Shown here piece by piece: positions 45,722 through 57,372 of a stretch of DNA of 64,000 nt; position 1 is the first letter of the stretch, and every line of letters begins with the position of its first letter. The translations under genes were made by a program, and so were the position numbers. The stretch comes from Puccinia triticina (lineage: Eukaryota; Basidiomycota; Pucciniomycetes; Pucciniales; Pucciniaceae), in assembly GCF_026914185.1 (NCBI RefSeq), contig NC_070561.1, forward strand, positions 4,836,001 through 4,900,000. Direction: 5' to 3'. A model generated the notes under the pieces. It searched no databases and was not told the origin of the DNA. It saw nothing but the letters and a program-made list of their open reading frames with translations.

Positions 45722-47427
45722 GTGGTGTATACTATAAAAATCCTCAACAAGGTGTCATCCTTGGTCCCTTTAAAGTTTTAGTAACATTATGCTTTCAAGT
45801 CTAAAGGACGACTCCAATCTCGGTGTGCGCGTTTGACTCCTCCTCAATCAACCCATGGAATCTTTTCCAGAATAATCCTCCCAACTGCTCATTTTGGATA
45901 GAGTTATCCAACAGGCATTAGATTGTTTGCATTCACGCATTCTGAGAAGAAAATGGAGAAAGTGTTGGAGACTGGCCTGTCAGGTTGACAGAGACAGTAA
46001 GGGGCAACTTGAAAGATATGGGAAAGTGCGTTTAGTGAAAGTCTGGGACGGCAGGCTAGCTCAGCCGAGTTCTGCCGGGTTGGTGGTGTGTCCAGGAGCA
46101 GGAGGTGAGGATGGTGGAGTAACAGATTGAGGGACCCGGGTATCGGAATATGCGCGGAGAGATTTGAATGGCCGGTTGCCGGTCACCTCCCGGACCATCT
46201 GGCGACGAAGATCTTGGGAAGACTCGTGAACGATGGGAGAGCTGCGACGAGCGCGGCTGATAGGTTGTGGGGCGCCGCGCCGGGTCCTCGAAAGTCGGCT
46301 CGAGATCCTGTCCGTTTTGCGGTTCGATGTCGGTTTTGCTTTACGTTGAGCGACGCACTGGCACAGTGACTTGAACGAGAAGACTGAGCTCCAGGTAGTG
46401 GTACTGGAGCCTGACAAGATTGTGGTGAGCTGTGACGGTAGGAGTCGGATGGCAAGTCAAGAGACTGCATGGGTATTCGTCCAAGTCACAAACGCTGAGA
46501 GCCATGTGGGTATAATTGGGAATGAACAGAGCCATTGATCGTTCGTGGTCGCCCGGAGATCTAGACATCATTCTCCCTGGTGGCTACCGAGCCGGGCTGC
46601 TACTGACTGTGTCTACTGATGCATGCGCGTTCTGACTGCCGGTTATAGGGAATTGAAGCACCAATAGAATCAGACAGAAGGATGGTTAGTTTTGGATGCA
46701 AGAGTCAATCAAGACAAAACCTGCCGAGGAGGTGGAGTGCGCGGTGGGATTTGGATGGCCCATTGTCGCTGTCGCGAACGCTGGGAGAGGGCCGACGAGC
46801 CAGGCTGCAGCACTCGAGGTCAAGAGTCGGCTCGGGATGCTGGTCGTTTTTGATGGGGTTCGATGCCGTTTTTCTTTTGTGGCGAGCAAGTTGACTCGAG
46901 CGAGGAGGCTGGGGCCCAGACGGTGTTGCTGGCACGGTTGGGATGAGCTAGCGATCCAGGCCGAGCTTGTGTGAAGTTCGGTGTCTTCTTCAATCACCTC
47001 ACGGCTCAGCCGATGAAGCACTGGGTGGTTTCCTTCCGCCAAAATGGCATGTCCAAGATTGAGGGGATTCTCAGCTCGAAGCAACATGCAAGGTTTGCTT
47101 TTTTCCCTAAATTAACCACTTCAGCCAATATGCGGCCCCCCTCCACCGGAGCACACTTCCCATCAAGTCTGCAGCCCCTTGTCCAGGACTCCACCACTGC
47201 TTAAATATTTGGGATGGAAAGCAACCACCGTCCAACATTGCCGAACAAACATAAAATTGGATGCCTTCAGAGATTCTGAGAAGACACTAGACAAAACTTT
47301 GGAGTCTCAGTGGCGGACTGCTTCGGCTAGTCTTACGCATACAGGTTGAAAGAGACAGACACAATGAGAGTTGCATGTGGAGGTAAAACGAATCTGGTGG
47401 AGGGTTGGGACGGTGGTGTAGCTCTGA
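45722..47427. other. Region with two related weak reading frames, no firm gene
   Basis: On the minus strand, frames at 46571-46061 and 46935-46705 share a related Arg/Lys/Ser-rich stretch (KAKPTSNRKTDRISSR against KRKTASNPIKNDQ). This suggests a local duplication of a coding segment. No domain is recognised and I could not assemble convincing exons. The rest shows nothing clear. Confidence 0.3.
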
Positions 47428-48542
47428 GAGCATCCACCACCGTCTCTGTAAACCCGCTCGGTAAGGCATATTTACCGAGTATGTAAGCAATTTTCTACCC
47501 TCGTGTCCTCTTTAGGGCTCTTTAGCTAAATAGTTGCTCGGTAAATCTTTAAGGCTCGCTAGATTTACCAACGGCTACAGAGCCTCTGTAAGACCATTCT
47601 AGCGAGCCTGCCAACTGCCCTCGCCACAAGACCCAGCACATGTACATACACAGCAGATAAATACATACATGCCAGTAGCTCTCCACCCCTCAACCGGTCA
47701 TCGATCAACCGGTCATCAATGGGATGACCGGTCATCAATCAACCGGTCATGATAGGATGACCAGTCCTCATAACAGCCAGTCATGACCGGTCATTCAATA
47801 GGTTGACCGGTCAAATATTAAGACCACCACACTGCACTTGAAAGACTGCCGTTTGAACGGCCATTGATAGTATGACCGGTCATTTGACTGGATGACCGGT
47901 CATTCATCTCATTCATCAATCGGATACTGGACGACCGGTCATTCGACTAGATAGCCGTTGATCCGATTGGATGACCGGTCAGTCGACTGGATGACCGGTC
48001 AGTCAACTGGATGACCGGTCACGGTCATACGATTTGATAGCCGGTCATCCGATTAGATGGCCGGTCATTCGATTGGATGACCGGTCAATCAATTGGATGA
48101 CCGGTCAGTCGACTGGATGACCGGTCATTCAATTGGATGACCGGTCAGTCGACTGGATGACCGGTCATTCAATTAGATGACCGGTCAGTCGACTGGATGA
48201 CCGGTCATTCAATTGGATGACCGGTCAGACGAGTTGATGGCCGGTCATTGATGGTACAATGACCGGTCACCAATAGTATGACCAGTCGATAAGTCGACCG
48301 GCCACCTATTGTATGACTGGAGGGTGTCATCAGCGGTGTCGTGTTCCTTACCAAGGGGTGTATGTATGTACATACATAAACACAAGGGTGGAGTTGCTGC
48401 TAGTTGGTGTCGTTATCTAAATCCACGTTGCCTACCGAGCCGATACCGGCTGGCGAGGGTGGATTATTTCTTTAGCTAAGCAACCGAGCCTCGCGAGACT
48501 CGCTGGCTACCTAAAGATTTACCTAGACAGTGGTGGATGCTC
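47428..48542. mobile_element. Inverted-repeat element with a CCGGTCAT satellite core
   Basis: The ends GAGCATCCACCACCGTCT and, from the right, GAGCATCCACCACTGTCT form inverted arms with matching inner parts (GTAAA, CTCGGT, TTAGCTAAA; about 47428-47560 and 48425-48542). The flanks AGCTCTGA and AGCCCGGT agree at only 5 of 8 positions, so a target duplication is not established. No protein is encoded. Confidence 0.65.
47695..48315. repeat. 20-bp GGATGACCGGTCA satellite with 40-bp dimers
   Basis: The unit GGATGACCGGTCAGTCGACT alternates with GGATGACCGGTCATTCAATT over about 48080-48230, giving a 40-bp higher-order period. The edges are more diverged. The ATGACCGGTCAT core is a perfect palindrome. 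Confidence 0.9.
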
Positions 48543-48817
48543 AGCCCGGTGTGCGTGTCTGGCTGCGGGGGCGTAATAGGAGCGCAGAAGTTGGGGCATT
48601 CTAAAGCTCACTCCATATCAGGGAACTTGAAGAGCACAAATGATACATTTTAGGGCCTGTACCATACGAAATCTGTTTTTCCCGCGCGAGGAAAACAGCT
48701 GTCTTTTTTTCAATATTCAGTTTATCAAGAGGTAAAAACAGCCTCCCACAATCGTGCTCCCGGCCCAAACTGTGTATGTACATAAATAAATACATAACAG
48801 ATGGGTCCGGGGGGGAT
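48543..48817. other. No gene seen
   Basis: This is a short stretch between elements without supported features. Confidence 0.5.
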
Positions 48818-48822
48818 GGAAG

Positions 48823-49493
48823 TATTAGACGGTTTTACATATGCATATCCTAGTCTTAGTTCATTTTGCATATTCTGTGATAGTCGCACTTTGTTCCGCT
48901 TTCCGTTTGAGTTGTAAACCTAGTTGATTAGTTCTTATACCGCTACCTCATTCCTTGTAACGGTTCTCTAACCAAATCAACATTGCTCAACTCTCACTTT
49001 GCTAAAGCTGATCACGTTTGACTACCGTCTAGGTCTGTTTCCGATTCCATCTTTTCTCTCCATTGTTTCTTTAGTCTCATCTTTACCGCTCATCCTCTAG
49101 GTTTGTCTTGTGCCGTTGTCCACCGCTGTCCGCTTGTCCGCTTGTGTCTAACAGCACCCTCAAACTCTATCAAAGGTGTGCTAGCAATTCAACCAAATCA
49201 ACATTGCTCAACTCTCACTTTGCTAAAGCTGATCACGTTCAACTACCGTCTAGGTTTGTCTTGTGCCGTTGTCCACTGCTGTCTGCTTGTCCGCTTGTGT
49301 CTAACAGCACCCTCAAACTCTATCAAAGGTTTGTCTTGTGCCGTTGTCCACTGCTGTCTGCTTGTCCGCTTGTGTCTAACAGCACCCTCAAACTCTATCA
49401 AAGGTTTGTCTTGTGCCGTTGTCCACCGCTGTCTGCTTGTCCGCTTGTGTCTAACAGCACCCTCAAACTCTATCAAAGACTTTTTGTCTCATA
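48823..49493 (+). repeat. Copia-B 5' LTR
   Basis: It ends with tandem 75-bp units beginning GTTTGTCTTGTGCCGTTGTC at about 49101 (followed by a spacer), 49254, 49329 and 49404; that is four units, one more than the 3' LTR. Confidence 0.94.
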
Positions 49494-49507
49494 GGTTATG
49501 AGCCCAG
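49494..49507 (+). promoter_or_regulatory. Copia-B primer binding site, complementary to the initiator tRNA-Met anticodon arm
   Basis: GGTTATGAGCCCAG directly abuts the LTR. Its complement CTGGGCTCATAACC is the anticodon stem-loop (CAT) of eukaryotic initiator tRNA-Met plus two bases of the 3' stem strand. Drosophila copia is known to use a 5' initiator-Met tRNA fragment in this way. Confidence 0.88.
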
Positions 49508-49562
49508 GTAGCGCTGGGATAACAATACACACAAAGGACCGATTGTATCCAATCCTGTCATC

Positions 49563-52500
49563 ATGTCAACCTCCAAAATCACCTCCAATCTTCCCATCCT
49601 TTCCGATACCAACTTCAAAGACTGGAAAGCACTCGTCAAATTGTACTGCACCCAAAAAGCTTGTTCTGGTTATCTCGACACCAACAAGGCAGCAAAAGCA
49701 ACTCCTGAACAGCTGGAGTCGTGGACAGAGAAAAAGAAGATGGCGGCTGGAGTCTTAGTTAGATACATGGGGTCGGATAATCGAGCGCGGTTTGTCACAG
49801 ACAAAAACAAAGAGCAGGCACATACTCTCTGGAAGCTACTCTGCGATTTCTATCAAGCCAAGACAGCTCAGAATCAAGCCAAACTTTATCAAAATTTCCT
49901 GAAAATCCCCTTCGGTAACAGCTTGGATCGATACATGGTGGCAGTTGACGACGGCATCGCCAACATGCGTGCAGTTGGAATGACCATTTGAGTTCCCCTT
50001 CCCACTGAACCCACTGTCAACGAGAATCACCTTGCTGAAATCATTATGAGTAAAATCCCTACTACGTTTGCAATCACTAAAGATATTATCTTCACCAAGC
50101 GACCTCTCACTCTTGAGATTGTCAAAACTCAACTTGAATCCAAGATGCTCGACGCGGATCCTGAAGTTCAAACCACCGTTCAACCCACCATCAAGACCAA
50201 AACGGCTCTAAAGGTCAACACCGTCTTCTGCAAAGACGGTAAACACAACCCTAAAACTCAACACACCAAGGATCAATGCTATCAATTCCACGGGTATCCA
50301 AAGAGCAAACCAAAAAAGAAAGCCAATCTTGCAACAACATCAGAGTCAGAGGAACCTAAAGCCTATCACTGCTTTTCAATGCACTCGGCTTTTGCATCCA
50401 CACAAACCGGTTGTTCCATCTTCTTAGACAGCAGTTGCTTGGATCATCTTTTTCCAAACAAAGACAGCTTCTTCAACTACAAACCCTACAAGTCCTCGGT
50501 CTCCATTGCCGACGGAAAAACTCTTCCGATAGTTGGTTCCGGTCTTGTCAAACTCCAGAACGCTAATGGGGAAGTGAGCCACTTCAACACTCTTCATGTG
50601 CCAGGACTCTTGCACGCCTTAGTCAGTTTTGGTCGACTTTTTCTTGCTGAATGTGACTTGATCAGGAAGGGTGAAGGTTCTTTCTTGGTTGTCAATCAAT
50701 CAAACGGCATGAAACTCTTTGACGGTGCCATTGAAAGTCAGATCTTCTCTATCAAAGCCGATATCATTCCTCACCAAGGTCAGTCGTCCAGGTTCACATC
50801 GTTGCAAGTTTTGACCACTGACACTGAGCTTGTTCACAGGCAAGCCGGTCATCCCAGTCAAGAAGCCTTGAGGATTATGTTTGGGGTCTCCTTCTCCACT
50901 CTCTCATGTGAATCTTGTCGTTTGTCAAAATCACAACAACTTCCCTTCTCGGGCACATTGCCCAAGCCTTCTGGCATTCTAGACTACATCTATATGGATC
51001 TTAGCGGAAAAATCTCTCCACCAACCATAGGAGGAGGTCTTTATTATTTTAAAATTACCAATGCTTTTTCCTCTTATAAGCATGTTTTCATTTTGTCAAA
51101 CAAATCACAAGCCTTTGAAAAATTCCAACATTATGTTAAAGAAGTGTCAAATTTTCACCACAAAAGCATTATCAACGTCGTCACTGATGGCGGCGGCGAA
51201 TTCTGCTCCAACAAATTTGAAGCTTACTTCAAGGACAAAGGCATAATACATCATATCACTGCCCCATACACTCCTCAACAAAATTCCATTGCTGAACAAG
51301 GCAACCGGACTACCACTGAAAAAGCCCGGTCAATGCTCAAGCACGCCAATCTTCCATCTTCATTGTGGGGAGAGGCGGTCACTACAGCGGTCCTGTATGA
51401 AAATATCACGCCGATGCATCGCCTCAAATGGTCTACTCCTCACGAGCTGTGGTTTGGGAGTCCATTCAATCTCTCTAGGCTCAGGGCGTTTGGCTGTAGG
51501 GCTTACGTCAATATCCCGAAGGAGCGACGATCTGGCAAATTTGGCAATACATCTAAAAAAGGCATTCTGGTGGGGTATCAACAGGGTATCCCTAACTGGA
51601 GGATACTCACCACGGGGAATAGGGTTGAGTTTAGTCACGACATCGTTTTCGACAAGACTATCTACCCAGGAATCTCCCCCAATTCCCTTGTTGATACTCT
51701 TCCATCGTCATTTGAAGAAGAAGAGGAAGCAAACCATGAGGATTGTGTGAAGGGCGCACAATCCGATCATTCGGGCAAGGAGGATATATTCTATGATCCG
51801 CCGGAGTTGTTGGATCAACTTCAACTGAATCAAACAGAGGCAGCGGAGCTTTTGGATACTTCCGGGCCTGCCGCAGTCTCATCATCCTCCTCTTCCCCCG
51901 CAGCACAGCCTGCCCCGACCAGCTGTCCAAAGCTGGGCTTTGAGTATACCCCAGCTGATATCCCCGCCCCCAAAGCCATATCCTCCACCATTGACCCATC
52001 CAACATTCTCACCTCCAAGCGCCGCGCTCACGTAGCCCACTCAATGCTCTCGTCTGTTTCATTTCACAACTTCACATTCGCCATGTCTACCACTCAATCT
52101 TCCCCACCCGCCTCTGTTCCTCGCACATATTGGGAGGCCATGCAATCCTCCAAAGCGGAGGAGTGGCAACAAGCGGTTGACTTCGAACTCGAAGCCATGT
52201 CTTGTCTCAACGTCTGGGAAGTTGTTCCGACTCCTGAAGATTGATCTCTCTTGGGTACTGTCTGGATATTCAAGAAGAATTATGACGCGGACGGTAATCT
52301 TGTCAAGTACAAGGCTCGACTTTGTGCTCAGGGAAGTGCGCAACAAGTCGGCGTGGATTTCCACAAGACGTATGCTCCCACCGGTCGCCCCTCTGCTCTC
52401 CGCGTCTCTCTTACAATTGGCGTAAATGAGGGCATGGACATTCACCAAATGGATGTTCGCAATGTCTTTCTCAACGGCACCCTGGATGAGGTAATTCACC

Positions 52501-53660
52501 TTTGTTGTCCTGCAGGCATGTCTATTCCTCCGGGCCATTGTCTTCGACTGAAGAAATCTATCTATGGTCTCAAACAGGCCCCATGTGTATGGTACACGGA
52601 ACTCAGTCAATTTTTCTTGACCATCAACTTCTCTTCGTCAGTCGCGGATCCATGTCTTTTCGTCTCTCAAGACCCAGCCTGGAAGTGTCTCGTGCATGTT
52701 TATGTGGATGACATGGTCATCATCAGTCACAACGTTGCTCGGTTCAAAAAACTCGTCAAGGAGCGCTTTCTCATGGATGACCTCGGCCCCGCCAGCTCTC
52801 TCCTGGGCATGAAGATCACTCAACACTCCGATCATCTCATTCTCTCACAGGAGTGTCACATCGAAGAACTCCTCAATTAATACCAGTTCTCCAGCGCTCG
52901 GTCTGCCGCCACCCCGATGGTCCCCAACACTCAACTTGTTGTCGCTACCGGTTCCGAGAATGAGGAATTTCTTGCCCTGGGAGTCAATTACAGGCGCGCG
53001 ATTGGTTCAGCAAACTACATCGCTTGTGCAACTTTCCCAGACATTGCATTTGCGGTTTCTCAACTGTCTCAACACCTTGAACATCCCGGAATCAAACACT
53101 GGCGAGCTTTTCTTCACCTTCTTCAATATCTATCATCCACCAAGTCGTTCGGGATCAAGTTAGGCGGTGGCAACAAGAAGATTTGCATCTATACCAACGC
53201 TGACTGGGCAAATTGTGTTGACACTCGGCGCTCATAATTTGGTTACCTTGTCATGTGGGGTGACTCAGTCATTTCTTGGAAGTCCAAGAAACAGTCATCA
53301 GTTGCATCCTCCACCACGGAGGCTGAGTACGTTGCGCTCTACTCCGGCGTACAGGAAGCCATCTGGCTGCAGTCTCTTCTTCACTCGATTGACAACTCAT
53401 CTTCATATCCGATTCCAATCTTCTGCAACAATCAAGCAACCATCGCTCTCTCCAACAATCCGCTCGCACATCAAAGAAGCAACCACATCGATGTGAAATA
53501 CCACTTCATTCGCAAGGCTGTCGCGAAGGGTTGGGTAGTTCTGTTGTACATCTCCACCTCTGAGATGCCGGCCGACGGTCTCACCAAGTCCCTCAGCAAG
53601 GTCAAACATCTCATCATGATCAACACTCTCAATTTGAATTTCATCAATGCTCAAAGCTAG
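49563..53660 (+). pseudogene. Copia-B Gag-Pol polyprotein with four in-frame stops
   Basis: One frame runs from ATG 49563 to TAG 53658-53660, interrupted by TGA 49989, TGA 52242, TAA 52878 and TAA 53235, with no frameshift. Order: Gag (SDTNFKDWKALVKLYC), a Cys/His cluster (CKDGKHNPKTQHTKDQC), protease region FLDSSCLDHLF, integrase (CESCRLSKSQ, VTDGGGEFCSN, QQNSIAEQGNRT), RT (VYVDDMVIIS), RNase H (YTNADWANC, SSTTEAEYVAL). The protease signature has DSS where DSG is expected, which should harm activity. At least the two TAA codons fit loss of CAA by C-to-T change. The copy is probably dead but recently so. Confidence 0.92.
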
Positions 53661-53674
53661 AAAAGGAGGGGGGG
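53661..53674 (+). promoter_or_regulatory. Copia-B polypurine tract
   Basis: AAAAGGAGGGGGGG lies directly between the polyprotein stop and the 3' LTR, the expected plus-strand primer. Confidence 0.85.
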
Positions 53675-54270
53675 TATTAGATGATTTTACATATGCATAT
53701 CCTAGTCTTAGTTCATTTTGCATATTCTGTGATAGTCGCACTTTGTTCCGCTTTCTGTTTGAGTTGTAAACCTAGTTGATTAGTTCTTATACCGCTACCT
53801 CATTCCTTGTAACGGTTCTCTAACCAAATCAACATTGCTCAACTCTCACTTTGCTAAAGCTGATCACGTTTGACTACCGTCTAGGTCTGTTTCCGATTCC
53901 ATCTTTTCTCTCCATTGTTTCTTTAGTCTCATCTTTACCGCTCATCCTCTAGGTTTGTCTTGTGCCGTTTTCCACCGCTGTCCGCTTGTCCGCTTGTGTC
54001 TAACAGCACCCTCAAACTCTATCAAAGGTGTGCTAGCAATTCAACCAAATCAACATTGCTCAACTCTCACTTTGCTAAAGCTGATCACGTTCAACTACCG
54101 TCTAGGTTTGTCTTGTGCCGTTGTCCACTGCTGTCTGCTTGTCCGCTTGTGTCTAACAGCACCCTCAAACTCTATCAAAGGTTTGTCTTGTGCCGTTGTC
54201 CACCACTGTCCGCTTGTCTGCTTGTGTCTAACAGCACCCTCAAACTCTATCAAAGACTTTTTGTCTCATA
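53675..54270 (+). repeat. Copia-B 3' LTR
   Basis: This is 596 bp, with three instead of four 75-bp units and otherwise close to the 5' LTR. Confidence 0.94.
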
Positions 54271-54303
54271 GGAAGGTCCTTAACACTAGACCAATACATT
54301 CAT

Positions 54304-55415
54304 TGTGTATCGGTCCAAGATGAGAGGAGGTGGGCCCAAACCTCTCCCTTCCAATACCATGTATCGATCTGAGGAGAACACTCCCCTTCTTCCTCTTGGA
54401 CCAATTGTATATTGGGCAGAGAGGAAGACGGGGAGGATTCCTCTCGGACCAATGTGGAACTACTCAAGGGGGAGAATAGAGCTTGGAAGGGAAATGGATA
54501 GCAACACTAGTACTAATGTAAGCTATGCAAGGGTGCTGATGAGGCTGCCTTCCTGACTAATGCTGAGGGGATGAGAGTAACACTAAGAAAAAGAAGAAAA
54601 AGGTGTGGCTGATTTCTGCTTGATCTTAGGAGCTAGTACTATGAGCTTTAACTACTGACTACTGAGGGTAAGAGAGTTGGAGGAGTGATGAGAGAGGGGA
54701 ATGCAATGGCAAGGTTTAATGGCAAGGGGTTGATGAGAATGGGCACTTATAATTTCTGTATCTAAAATTATCTATAACTTCTGCATAAGGTACAAGTGAG
54801 GGGGGAAAGACAGTTCTTATATGAAGGAAGGATGAGCACAGACAATAAGGAGTTCTGGCTATGAGAATGAAGGTTGTACAAATGAGGAAGAGTGATGTGA
54901 ACATAGTAACAGTATGTAATGATGAGCAATGCTGAAAGGGGAATGCTGGTTATGGGAATAAAAGAATGTACTAATGGGGAAGAGTGATGAGAACATAGTA
55001 ACTACTTGTAATGATGAGCACTACTGAAAGAGGTAAGCACAGATCCAATGATGTAATGTGTACAATAGGCATAGTACATAATGAGAAATGTATGTAAAGG
55101 GTTTAGTATGTGAGAATAAATATGTAAAAGGAATTTACTGTAATGATTCAAGTAGGTTACTAATGAAATGAGTATTGTAACTAATGAAGAATGTAGGTTG
55201 TCTGTAAGTCTTATATCCTTATATAACTACTGAACCATTGAAGATAAGGGGGTACTATGTATGAGTGACTATAGGTGAAATTTGGCGTAGAATCTGAATA
55301 TGCAATAATAATGAAGTATTTGTGAAGGGTTATGGGTGAAATGGGAAATGTAATGATGAATGTATGTAAAGAAAAGCAATAAAACACTACTTATGGTTTG
55401 GAATGGAGCACCACA
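54304..55415 (-). repeat. Putative Ty3-2 3' LTR
   Basis: In element orientation it begins TGTGGTGCTCC right after a purine tract and ends ...ATACACA (plus-strand TGTGTAT at 54304). The boundary calls rest on TG...CA ends and the purine tract only; no partner LTR is visible. Copia-B sits just to the left. Confidence 0.4.
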
Positions 55416-55427
55416 TCCTCCCCCAAC
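55416..55427 (-). promoter_or_regulatory. Putative Ty3-2 polypurine tract
   Basis: The minus strand reads GTTGGGGGAGGA immediately before the TGTGG start of the proposed LTR. Confidence 0.45.
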
Positions 55428-55479
55428 TTATTGCCTGTCCCCAGGCAATGCACCAAAGAGAAGAGTGATCCAGAAAGAT

Positions 55480-55745
55480 TTGAAGAACGTTGAGTCCAAG
55501 AGTCCAAAGTTCCAAAGTCCAGTGTTCTTCCTCCAAAAGGTGAAATCCAAAGTCCTGAGTAGTAATCCAAAATCCAAAGTCCAGTGTCCAAAGCCAATAG
55601 AATCCAAGTATAATCCAAGTCCAGTATATCTGAGTCCAAGGTATCCAAGTCCAATCCAAAGTCCAATAGTCCTATGTATCCAAAGTATCCATAGTCCAGT
55701 ATCCAATCCAAAGAGTCCAGTATCCAAAAGAAGGTCCAATTTTCA
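55480..55745. repeat. AGTCCAA/ATCCAAAG degenerate short tandem repeat
   Basis: Dozens of CCAAAGTCCA-like units follow one another with variable spacers. Frames through it give low-complexity Trp/Leu/Asp protein on the minus strand, which I treat as artefact. Confidence 0.8.
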
Positions 55746-56490
55746 ATGAGGGGTGAATGTTTAAGAAGATCTAACTCTGCTGAAGGCAATATCCTTGAGA
55801 CAGACACATATTAGACTAGATTCCATTCTGAAGAATACACTAATTTTCCTGCCTAACTGAGGCAAATGGAAGAATGCAATGATTGATGATGATTGATTGA
55901 TGGGGTTGATAATTGTAATTTCTGAAGGTTGTGAATGATTTGAAGTTGAATGACTGAATTTCTGAGTATCTGAATATATATTGTAGAGTTCTGTGAAGAG
56001 AAGTTGAAGTCCAGAGAAGTTGATAAGTTGTCCAAAGAATATTCTTGCTCAAATTGAGTGGTTTCTGAGCTGCCATGTGTTGGAAGAAATTGATTATAAT
56101 GGTGAATGAATGACTGTTTGAATTGATGGTTCAATAATTCTTAGAATACATGGTGAAGATGATGAGGAAATTCCAGTATTGAGGTGGTTGGATGTCCAGT
56201 AATTGCTATGGGATGGTAAGGAATAATGATGGATGATTAGATTGATTTTTGGAGGAGTGAATTATTGATGGATGAATCCTGGGGAATAAATCCCTCCTCC
56301 TCCCAGGAGGAATCATTGATAATGGTCTTTTATTTCAACATTTCTACGAAAAAAAACCTTGAATTTTGTCCAGATGAGGAATGGAACCTGGGTCCATGCG
56401 CGTGTGCTGTCGCAAGAGGGGTCCTGATGTCTGAGCAGGGGCTCCGTGCGGGAGGCACGCATGCGGACTGACAAAAAGAAAAGTAGGAAA
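55746..56490. other. No gene seen
   Basis: This is AT-rich sequence with GATTGATGA-type simple repeats (55880-56260). Confidence 0.5.
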
Positions 56491-57070
56491 TGGTCGACCT
56501 GTATCTTCGGAACGGCTCGATGAAATTTCTTGAAACCGAGTTCATTCGAAAGATACGATTCTCTAGATTAAAATGGTATATACTAATTATTTTTAAGGGT
56601 TGAGTATCGATTGTGTAGGGCCGGTTAAAGATCCAAGCGAAATCCGCGGGCGCGCATAGTAGTAACACCGCGTAAATATAAGGCGATATGTTTTCGGGTA
56701 TAACTTGGATTTCCGTCGATGAAAAGTTCTAATTCCGGGCTCATTAGAAAGGCAAGAAGGAGAGGATGAATAGACAACCGATCAATATTAAAGATTAATT
56801 CGGCCGATGGGCAGCCGTGAATGCTGAATGAAAACCGTAAATGAGTCCGTGGAAATACTAGGGGAACTTTGAGCGCGTATAACTTTTGAACCACTCGATA
56901 GGATGAGCTGGAACCGAGTTCAAATGAAAGGCAAGATCGGAAAGATCCATTCTGAAACCGGGAATATTAATTTTGTGACCGGCCGAGGGGTTGTTGAAGC
57001 CGTTCAGAGTATCAATATGATTTCCCGCGGTTTTCATCGTATAGAAGTTGAAAGAAAATGAATACATGAT
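56490..57070. repeat. Three degenerate repeats of about 190 bp
   Basis: Related segments at about 56497, 56698 and 56877 share the order ataactt - tcgatgaaa - gaaccgagttcat - gaaaggcaagat. They are too diverged for a recent array. Confidence 0.5.
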
Positions 57071-57372
57071 GAAATAATCTTAAGGTAACGCCAAGGAGCT
57101 GTCCGATTGGACTCCTGAAGCTGGCAATTCGACTGAAAAAGGTTATAGGCGAAAAGAACGACGTGAAAGCGATCCAAGAGCAATCCAAGAATTAATTAAA
57201 CTGGGTCAAACACCAGAGTCAATATTAAAAAAATGAAAGAGAATCTGCGCCAAACGATTCTGAGCAGTGAAGGCGTCCATCGTGACGTCATAATATGAAT
57301 AAGAAGTGGTATCTATAAGGCCCTGGTCGTCGGCCAACGGGACAATCCCGTTATTGCTCTACCTTATCCACA

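Larger units (their letters stand above)
48823..54270 (+). mobile_element. Ty1/copia LTR retrotransposon with nonsense codons (Copia-B)
   Basis: LTRs lie at 48823-49493 (671 bp) and 53675-54270 (596 bp), with 5-bp duplication GGAAG at 48818-48822 and 54271-54275. The LTRs start TATTAGA and end TCTCATA, that is TA...TA rather than TG...CA. The 75-bp length difference equals one internal repeat unit. A primer site follows the 5' LTR and a purine tract precedes the 3' LTR. Domain order is that of copia. Confidence 0.94.

Noticed and set aside
49103..54323. Cys/Leu-rich frames in the Copia-B LTRs (SCAVVHRCPLVRLCLTAPS repeats)
   Set aside because: They are translations of the 75-bp LTR units, open only because 75 is a multiple of three.
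55387..55807. Minus-strand Trp/Leu/Asp-rich frames resembling membrane protein
   Set aside because: They come from the AGTCCAA short tandem repeat.
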